The notes under the pieces: model-generated | Seen by the model: only the letters and a program-made list of their open reading frames with translations | Databases searched by the model: none | What the model was told of the DNA's origin: nothing | Made by a program: the position numbers and the translations under genes | Shown here: positions 1 through 6,300 of the stretch, in pieces | How the letters are laid out: every line of letters begins with the position of its first letter | Position numbering within the stretch: position 1 is the stretch's first letter | Assembly (NCBI GenBank): GCA_945876665.1 | Contig: CAMCPC010000051.1 | Coordinates: forward strand, 1 to 7,828 | Origin: an uncultured Oscillospiraceae bacterium | GTDB taxonomy: Bacteria > Bacillota > Clostridia > UBA1381 | Length of the DNA stretch: 7,828 bases | Direction of reading: 5' to 3'

Positions 1-741
1 TGTAGACGCTGCGGCAGGAGTTGCTGTCGGTTCTTGTGTCGGTTCTGCAACAGGAGCTGCTGTCGGTTCTTGTGTCGGTTCTGCAACAGGAGCTGCTGTC
101 GGTGCTTCTGTTGGCTCCTCCATTGTTTTTACATCTCCATCATTGAGCATCTTAGTAAAAATTTCAGCTGTTTCTATTGATAACCCAGACAATTCTGATT
201 CTGTATTTACGGAATCAGCAGGAACAAAAGCCGGATAATTATATAACGGTATTAATTTTTTACTGCTGTGTGATTTAGATTCTGATACCGATCCGGTTTC
301 TTCGCTTTCATCAGGTTCTGATGTGGTTTCAACCTCAGGCGATACTGTAACTTCTGCTGTTGCTGTTGGTTCCGGTGTTTCCGGAACAGCTGTTTTCTTC
401 GGTTCTGCTGTTTCGGGTGTAGATGATGTTTCTGGTGCAGATGATGTTTCCGGTGCAGAAGTGACTTCTGCTTCCGTCTGCATTTCTTTTGCAGATTCTT
501 CTGCCGCCTTCTCCTCCTCAGATGTATCTTGTGTATTTATATTTTCTTGAGAGGTTTCCGTTACATCTGTCTGGACTTTATCTTCAGAAGAATTATTCTG
601 TTCATCTTCATTTGATTTAAAATTATCAAATAGTAATTGGGTATTAAAAATAGACATCAGACTTCCTGAAGACGCAGAAACACTGACTCCTGTAGAAATT
701 ATTGATACCGCTAATATCAGCGAAATTAATTTTGTTCTCAT
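1..741 (-). CDS. Secreted Ser/Thr/Glu/Pro-rich linker protein, 3' end outside window (partial)
   Basis: I do not recognise this gene. The frame is open from an ATG at 741 down to position 1, giving 247 residues with no stop, so the C-terminus is missing. It begins with a typical signal peptide: Arg and Lys at residues 2-4, a hydrophobic stretch to about residue 19, and a likely cleavage after Ala23 in SVSA-SS. Residues about 43-160 are a disordered acidic Ser/Thr/Glu/Pro linker that includes three SAPETS-like hexapeptides at 95-112. Residues about 161-207 form a more ordered island with hydrophobic and aromatic residues (KKLIPLYNYPAFVPADS). From about 208 a second linker of EPT/APVA repeats runs off the edge. 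Such linkers usually connect an export signal to an anchor or binding domain, which would lie outside the window. The start is supported by AAAGGGG 9 nt upstream and lies 42 nt after the dockerin gene, suggesting one operon. Confidence 0.85.
   Translation of the reverse strand, partial: MRTKLISLILAVSIISTGVSVSASSGSLMSIFNTQLLFDNFKSNEDEQNNSSEDKVQTDVTETSQENINTQDTSEEEKAAEESAKEMQTEAEVTSAPETSSAPETSSTPETAEPKKTAVPETPEPTATAEVTVSPEVETTSEPDESEETGSVSESKSHSSKKLIPLYNYPAFVPADSVNTESELSGLSIETAEIFTKMLNDGDVKTMEEPTEAPTAAPVAEPTQEPTAAPVAEPTQEPTATPAAAST
11..103 (-). repeat. 36-nt tandem repeat encoding Pro/Thr linker
   Basis: A 36-nt unit occurs at 47-82, in diverged form at 11-46, and as a partial copy from 83 to about 103. 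Each unit encodes twelve residues of the type EPTQEPTAAPVA in the minus-strand gene. The match between the second unit and its partial neighbour is exact at DNA level, which suggests recent slippage or recombination rather than only selection on amino-acid composition. The array may continue past the left edge. Confidence 0.85.
406..459 (-). repeat. 18-nt short tandem repeat (SAPETS hexapeptides)
   Basis: Three consecutive 18-nt units encode SAPETS, SAPETS and STPETA in the linker of the leftmost gene. The first two differ by only one or two silent bases. It is a low-complexity linker repeat with no apparent function beyond spacing. Confidence 0.7.
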
Positions 742-750
742 ATTACTCTA

Positions 751-757
751 CCCCTTT
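751..757 (-). promoter_or_regulatory. Ribosome binding site of the linker-protein gene
   Basis: Read on the minus strand this is AAAGGGG, ending 9 nt before the ATG at 741. It fixes that ATG as the start. The 42-nt gap to the upstream dockerin gene contains no hairpin or convincing promoter, so translation is probably from a shared transcript. Confidence 0.7.
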
Positions 758-783
758 ACTACCTCACTTTTTATATATTACTG

Positions 784-3153
784 TCAATTATTTATCCATG
801 GATAATATCCTACAAGCTTTGTTCTGAAACGATTGCGTATAGCTGACGCATCACTTCCGTCTATCTTGCCGTCCTTGTTTACATCATGTACACGTGCCTC
901 TGTCACTCCATTTGTATCTGCATTCTTGTTGTCAAGATAATTTGCATCTACAGCATTGACGTTTCCGTCACCGTTTACGTCACCTATTCTGCCGACTACA
1001 GCAACATAACGCTCATATGACTGGTCTTCATATGTGTAAGTAACCTTGTACAAGCCTTCAACGCCATCCACCGGAACAGGTGTACCGCCGGAAACGGTAG
1101 TGCCGTTTGTGGACAGACCAGGGTCTGAAAATGCGTCCAGACTTTTTACAATAACGGTGTTTTTGTCACCGTCTACATCAATATTATTTATCAGATTATA
1201 AGTAATACCCGCGCTGCAGCCCGACGGTACATATGTTGTAAATTTTTGGTCTGTTGTAAGCTCATTCAAAGCCGCCGCCTGCCATGCTGTATCATCTGCA
1301 TGAGAGCTGTCCTTATAAATCATCGCCGCAGGTGAGTTACCGATATTCAGTGAAACCACCGAAGTAATAGTCATTGTACCGCTGAAACTGCTGTCAATCA
1401 CATAATTGCTGTCTGAAACAGTGATTACAATATCATATACACCTGCATCTGTTACGCTTTCTGTCAGATTTCCCTTGCTGTCCTTGTATTTTACTGTATA
1501 CGCATCAGACGAAATGGTAATGTTTGGAGTTACTGTTGCCTGATGTGAGTTTCCGTCATATTGCGTTTCGTTGTCACTTACCGTAAATCCTACCGTCTGC
1601 GGATTGATTATAAGTGTATTGGGTGTTATTGTACCCAAAGAATATGCGTTTGGATTATCAAAGGTAATGCCTATCGTGTAAGTACCCGCATCTGTCGGGC
1701 TTGCCACTGCAACGCCCTTTGAATTTGTATATGTTACGCTATAATCCACACCTTCTGCATCGGGTGTAACTGTTGCAGTGTGTCCGCTGCCGTTATATGT
1801 ATACGTATTATCAGTTACAGTAAAATTAACAGTCTGCGCTGTTACGGTTATTGTCTTGGACGAGGTATCTGCTATTTTATAGTTATTGCTGTCCGTAAGA
1901 GTGATAACTATATCATATGTGCCAACGTCTTTAATACCGGTAAGCTCCTGTGTTTCGCCCTGCTTATTATATGTAACGGTATATAAGCTGCTGTCAATAG
2001 TCGGATTAGTCGTTATAACAGGCGTATGCGCTGTATTATCATAGCTCCATGTATCACTGTCAACAGTAAACTCAACTGTTTTGGGCGTAATCGTAAGCGT
2101 ATCTGCTGATATATCGCCTATTGTATATGCGTCAGGATTTGTGAGAGTAATTACTACCTTATAAGTACCTGCATTAATAGGTTTTCCGTCTACAGGATTG
2201 CCGTTTGCGTCAGTATATGACACAGTATAACCTGCCGCAGGAGTATCACTTGCTACCGTTACTTCATGTTCGTTACCGTCATATTCTGCGGTTGTATTTG
2301 TTACTGTAAATTTAACACCCTGCGCCACTATAGTAAGCGTAGCTGTGGCATACATTGTTTCGTAATTCTGATTTGTTGTATGTGCTCTTACACTGTATAC
2401 ACCTGATGCAACAGGTAAATCGGTTGTATATTCTGATTCTCCGGCTTTTCTGTATTCGACAATATAGCCTGCCGCAGCCGGAGATACTGTTACATCAGCG
2501 TCTGTTATACCATGCGGCTGTCCGTCATAATCAAAAGTTCTGTCTGAAACCGTCAGTGATGAAACAGCAAGCTTGTTGATTACAAGATGATCACTTCCTG
2601 TACGTTCTTCAATCATACATCCTGACGGCGGCCATACATTGATATAATATGTTCCGGCGTTTACTGCCTCTGTAAGATTATCTGTTCCATATGTAACCTT
2701 TGAAGTGGCATCCGCTATTTCCTCGCCTGTTGTATAATCATAATACGTTACATTGGCAGTATGCGGATTACCGTCATAATAGATATTATCAGGCGCTGAA
2801 ACTGTTACTTTCACCTTTTTGGGTGTTACAGGCATACTGAATCTTACAGTCTGGCTTGTACCATCAACATGTGATATCTTTACATTGATGAATGAAAAGA
2901 AACCGGATGTTGTCGGAATACCTGTTACGCTGCCGTCTGAATTAAAAGTCAGACCGACAGGCTTGATACCTGACACAAATTCAAATGTATACCCGTCATT
3001 GCCTCCGACCATTTCAATCTGCGCGCTATAATTCTTATACGCCTCAGCCGCAGGCAGCGTTGTGCTTGTCACATTAAAATCTGCCGCATGAACGCAAATA
3101 CCCGCAGCAAATACAAGCATAAGCATAACAAAAAACGCTGATAATTTTTTCAC
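784..3153 (-). CDS. Secreted MBG/Ig-repeat protein with C-terminal type I dockerin
   Basis: A complete 789-residue exported, non-catalytic protein. I chose the GTG at 3153 because GTGGGG lies 10 nt upstream and the product then starts MKKLSAFF, a classic signal peptide cleaved near VHA-AD (residues 22-24). A GTG at 3162 is only 1 nt from that site. Domains in order: a putative Ig (He_PIG-like) module at about 25-113 with GLTFNSDGSVTGIP; six MBG-type repeats at about 114-599, each with Y-[D/N]-[G/N]-x-x-H near its start and most with [D/N]AGxY later; an unrecognised module at about 600-720; and a type I dockerin at about 723-776 with two calcium loops (DVNGDGNVNAVD and DVNKDGKIDGSD). The tail GYYPWINN follows. 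Type I dockerins bind cohesins on scaffoldins or cell-surface anchors, so the protein is probably displayed through a cohesin partner. No catalytic domain is visible. It lies downstream of the SLH protein gene and 42 nt upstream of the next gene. Repeats and dockerin are clear; the biological role is inferred. Confidence 0.93.
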   Translation of the reverse strand: MKKLSAFFVMLMLVFAAGICVHAADFNVTSTTLPAAEAYKNYSAQIEMVGGNDGYTFEFVSGIKPVGLTFNSDGSVTGIPTTSGFFSFINVKISHVDGTSQTVRFSMPVTPKKVKVTVSAPDNIYYDGNPHTANVTYYDYTTGEEIADATSKVTYGTDNLTEAVNAGTYYINVWPPSGCMIEERTGSDHLVINKLAVSSLTVSDRTFDYDGQPHGITDADVTVSPAAAGYIVEYRKAGESEYTTDLPVASGVYSVRAHTTNQNYETMYATATLTIVAQGVKFTVTNTTAEYDGNEHEVTVASDTPAAGYTVSYTDANGNPVDGKPINAGTYKVVITLTNPDAYTIGDISADTLTITPKTVEFTVDSDTWSYDNTAHTPVITTNPTIDSSLYTVTYNKQGETQELTGIKDVGTYDIVITLTDSNNYKIADTSSKTITVTAQTVNFTVTDNTYTYNGSGHTATVTPDAEGVDYSVTYTNSKGVAVASPTDAGTYTIGITFDNPNAYSLGTITPNTLIINPQTVGFTVSDNETQYDGNSHQATVTPNITISSDAYTVKYKDSKGNLTESVTDAGVYDIVITVSDSNYVIDSSFSGTMTITSVVSLNIGNSPAAMIYKDSSHADDTAWQAAALNELTTDQKFTTYVPSGCSAGITYNLINNIDVDGDKNTVIVKSLDAFSDPGLSTNGTTVSGGTPVPVDGVEGLYKVTYTYEDQSYERYVAVVGRIGDVNGDGNVNAVDANYLDNKNADTNGVTEARVHDVNKDGKIDGSDASAIRNRFRTKLVGYYPWINN
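826..987 (-). other. Type I dockerin domain
   Basis: Residues about 723-776 of the preceding gene contain two F-hand calcium-binding repeats. Loop 1 has Asp725, Asn727, Asp729, Asn731 and Asp736 at positions 1, 3, 5, 7 and 12. Loop 2 has Asp757, Asn759, Asp761, Lys763 and Asp768. Each loop is followed by a helix-like segment (ANYLDNK; ASAIRNRFRTK). The cohesin-recognition positions 10 and 11 are Ala-Val in the first loop and Gly-Ser in the second, so the halves are not symmetric. The spacing between loops (21 residues from Asp736 to Asp757) fits the family. Confidence 0.9.
1357..2814 (-). repeat. Six tandem MBG-type Ig-like domain repeats (protein level)
   Basis: Residues about 114-599 of the dockerin protein fall into six units of about 80 residues. 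Unit-start motifs are YDGNPH, YDGQPH, YDGNEH, YDNTAH, YNGSGH and YDGNSH. Later in the unit comes a motif such as NAGTYYI, NAGTYKV, DVGTYDI, DAGTYTI or DAGVYDI, and units tend to end in a strand such as LTITPK or LIINPQ. The second unit has ASGVYSV in place of the AGTY motif. The units have diverged at DNA level, so this is an old duplication. They probably form a beta-sandwich stalk. Confidence 0.88.
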
Positions 3154-3163
3154 AAATATCACA

Positions 3164-3170
3164 CCCCACT
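3164..3170 (-). promoter_or_regulatory. Ribosome binding site deciding the dockerin gene start
   Basis: The minus strand reads AGTGGGG, with the last G 10 nt before the GTG at 3153. The alternative in-frame GTG at 3162 begins only 1 nt away and is unusable with this site. The match to the consensus AGGAGG is imperfect, and combined with a GTG start this predicts modest translation. Confidence 0.6.
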
Positions 3171-3180
3171 TTTAAAATTT

Positions 3181-3250
3181 GTAAAACAAAAGTTGCTGTA
3201 TTTCCGAGAGCATTGTTACAAACACGTAACAATGCCATTGGAAATGCAAC
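3181..3250 (-). terminator. Large bulged hairpin followed by U-rich run
   Basis: On the minus-strand transcript the inner stem GCATTGTTAC/GTAACAATGC (arms 3235-3226 and 3219-3210) is a perfect 10 bp with a 6-nt loop. Outside it is a 4x4 internal loop. An outer stem follows, pairing ATTTCC with GGAAAT and GTTGC with GCAAC (3250-3240 with 3205-3192), with a 3-nt bulge at 3197-3199. The structure is followed directly by TTTTGTTTTAC. A stem then a U run is the form of an intrinsic terminator for the SLH gene. Because the dockerin gene starts only about 28 nt beyond the run, it could instead be a partial terminator or leader structure controlling that gene. Confidence 0.6.
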
Positions 3251-3251
3251 A

Positions 3252-3277
3252 ACACGGGGCGGTAAAACGCCCCGCGT
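3252..3277 (-). terminator. GC-rich hairpin after the SLH protein gene
   Basis: CGGGGCG (3274-3268 on the minus strand) pairs perfectly with CGCCCCG (3261-3255) across a 6-nt loop, with two further pairs beyond one mismatch. It lies about 56 nt past the stop codon at 3333. It is followed only by TGTTGTTGC, a weak U tract, so on its own it is a weak terminator. It may act with the larger hairpin immediately downstream, or protect the 3' end of the SLH transcript. Confidence 0.5.
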
Positions 3278-3332
3278 CATCACAAATTCTTAAATTCTTT
3301 CAGAATCTAATGCACACACTATTGATGTAGCA

Positions 3333-6300
3333 TTATGCTTCCGGATTTACCGGTACAGCAGGTTCATCCTTTACTGTTGGATCAAGTTCACCTTCAGGAA
3401 CTACTTCCTCAGCAGGAGCTTCTGTTGCTTCCGGTGCAGGAGCTTCTGTTGCTTCCGGTGCAGGAGCTTCTTCTTCAGCAGGCTCTGTTACTTCCGGAGT
3501 AGGAATTTCTACCGGATTAAGATCCTCTGACCATGTACCGCCAAGCATTCTTTCATTTACTGCAAGAATGATATTAGCTTCAGCCCAGTGACCTGCTATA
3601 TCGTTCGGAGTAAATGTTACAATCGGTGTTGAAGGAGCAAGAACGTTATTGATAATTGTAACTGCTTCTGCTCTTGAAAGCGGTGAGTACGGACCGAATG
3701 TACCGTCCTCGTAGCCGGAAATTATACCCTGTGATGCAAGTGTCTGGATATAATCCTTAGCCCAGTCAGAATCTGTAACGTCTGCGAATATACCGCTGTA
3801 CGGAATCAATTCGTATCTCTGAGCTCTTGCGATTACTGTAGAGATTTCGCCTCTTGTTACTGTATCATATGGTCTGAATGTACCGTCTTCATAACCATTA
3901 AGAACATTCTTATCCTCAAGGTAACCAACATACTTGTTGAACCATGCGTCAGCCTCTATATCAGGGAATGATGAAACGTATGCACCATCAGGAAGATCAT
4001 CGCCGTAGCTTAGTCTTGCAATCATAGCAGCAAGCTCTGCTCTTGTGATCTTGTTTTCAGGTCTGAATGTATCATCCTCATAACCTGAAGCGTATGGCTT
4101 TGTATAGTTAACATCAATTATCGGCGTATCTGGCTCGCTCGGCTTATCTGTCGGCTCTACTGTCGGCTCTACTGTCGGAACCGGTGTAGCTTTAGCTGCC
4201 GTTACTGTTACAGCAACACTCTTAACTGTTCCGCTTACGTTAATCTTAACTGTTGCCTTACCTTCGCCTACAAATGTGATATTACCATTTTGGTCAACTG
4301 TTGCAACCTTTTCGTTTGAAGATGTCCATTTCGGAGTTGCTGTTGAACCCTTTATAGTAGCTGTAACCTTTTCTGAATTGCCAACTTCACCGCTAACGCT
4401 TGTCTTGTCAAGTGTGATGGTTACTGCGGAACCACCACCGCCGCCACCGCCGCCGCTTGTTGTATAATATAATACGTTTTCAGCTGCAAGTGTATATGGA
4501 TACTCAACCTTTATCGTAGCCGGAGCATCTGTGTAGAATTCCTTCAGGTTTGAAATCTTCTTCGGAAGAAGTGCATTTAAGTCAGCCTTTGATGCAGCAG
4601 ATGTAGTATTTGTGTATACCTCATATGCCGGTTCTGAACCTTCCTTAGCATTCTTCTTGTAGATTGCTACATGATATTTAAATGTTGTAACAGGTTCTGA
4701 TGCCGTAGGCTCTGATGGAGCATAGTTGCCGTCTGCTGTTGCCTTAACTCTTGCCTGTACTGTGTAATTTGTACCCTTTGTAAGACCAGTGAATGTTACA
4801 TCACTCTGCCATGTCTGACCTCCGTCAATAGAATACTCAATATTCTCGCCCAAAGGACCTTCAACAATGATGTTGTTTGTTGCAGAGTCAACCTTCACAG
4901 TAGGTTTTGCAGGAGCTGTCTGTGCACCCTGTGAAATTACACCTGTATCAATAGTAGTAGTATCTGTTTCTGCGATTGGATCGCCGTTATCTTTAACGAT
5001 TACGTAGTTAACTGATGGATCAGTTGTACCTTCGCCCTTCTTAACAAGCTTAACATTTGAAATTGTAACATTCTTGTTTTCGCCCGCTGATTCATCTGCG
5101 AATTTTGCGTCAAATGTGAACTGAACTGCGTCTGCATCGGCTGCTTCAATAGCTCCTGTTGGAGGTGTAGCTGTCTTTGTTGCAGCTGCGTCATCCTGTC
5201 CGTATACCTTTGATGCGGCGAATGTGATTTCTGAAAGCTTAATCGGCTTCTTGTTTGTTGTAACCTTTGTAGTTGTAGTCTTACCGCCGTAAGCAATGTT
5301 CAATGTTGTCTCGCCGTAAGCAAGCTTAATTGTATCTGTCGCATTAGCTGCTGTTATTATCTGCTGAACACCATCAGCGTCTGTCAATGTAATGATACCG
5401 CCGTCAGTAATGAACTGAGCAAGGTCAATTGTTGTAGGTGTTGTTGCTCCCTCATAGTTAAGGTCAAACTTAATACCTGTCAAATCAAGCTTTGTATCAG
5501 GATATGTGTATGTTGCCTTAGTTGGAGCTGTGTTGATTGTGATTGTATTAAGCTTCTTGTTTACTACTGTACCCTTTGTTGTCGGCAATGTACCCAATGT
5601 ATAGTTGCCGGCATCTGTACCTGACAAACCAAGCTGAGTTGAACCCTCTGTGCCTGTTGTTGTAATTGTAACATCCGGAGTACCCACTGCATTTACATCG
5701 GCTGCGTTATACTCATACTTATATGTAAGAGTAACAACGTCACCCTTTACAATATTTGAGTTTGTATCTGTAGCACTTTCGTTCTTTAGTGCAAGTGTTG
5801 CTGTGCCTGTAAGACCTGTTGTTGCGCCAACCTCTACAGACGGAACACCTGTTATTGTTGTAACGTTAAGTGTCTTAGCTGTGATACATCCTCTATTATA
5901 AACTGTTGTGTTAGGCGTAAGCGATGCAAGCGTATAGTTTGCATTGAACTTATTTACATCGTCTGTCGAACCGTTTACAGCCAATGAACCCTGTGATGTC
6001 TCTGAAGCTACTATATCCTTTTCAATTGCTACATTCTTGTTGTTATAGCTGTATGTAACACCGGTAATTTCAAGCTTTCCGCTCAGATTATCTGCAGCTT
6101 CAAGATCGCTTTCATCAATCTTAAATTCAACCTTAGCTTTATCACTTTCCGCTAATTTTGTTGTACCATCATATTCTTTCGTAACAGATGGTGTATATAT
6201 ATTCGCGTCTGATGAATAACCTACTGTCTTCTTGTTTACTGTCAAAGGTGTTGATGTACCAATCTTTGTACCGTTATAGAAGAATTGAACAAAACCGCCG

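Noticed and set aside
11..103. Direct repeats considered as a CRISPR array
   Set aside because: The repeats are contiguous without unique spacers, lie in an open reading frame and encode a Pro/Thr linker.
323..550. Plus-strand Ser/Val-rich ORF opposite the linker gene, and similar plus-strand ORFs elsewhere
   Set aside because: These are shadows of low-complexity repeats in the real minus-strand genes, without ribosome binding sites of their own.
782..787. Perfect TTGACA on the minus strand just before the leftmost gene, resembling a -35 box
   Set aside because: It overlaps the last codon and stop of the dockerin gene, and nothing like TATAAT lies 16-18 nt downstream; transcription would begin inside the ribosome binding site.
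3079..3153. Possible lipoprotein signal around AAGICVHA in the dockerin protein
   Set aside because: The lipobox needs Gly, Ala or Ser directly before the Cys; here it is Ile, and a standard signal peptidase I site follows.
3151..3162. GTG at 3162 as the start of the dockerin gene
   Set aside because: It leaves 1 nt to the GGGG of the ribosome binding site and adds MIF before a standard MKKL signal peptide; the GTG at 3153 fits better.
3074..3283. 69-codon minus-strand ORF across the start of the dockerin gene
   Set aside because: It overlaps the signal peptide coding region in another frame and reads through both the hairpins; its product shows no recognisable features.
5000..5296. Gln/Leu-rich minus-strand ORF (and similar ones at 6917-7153 and 7157-7426)
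   Set aside because: Frame-shifted reading of the Thr/Ala/Val-rich SLH protein; the Gln and Leu runs come from ACA/GCA/GTT-type codons read out of frame.
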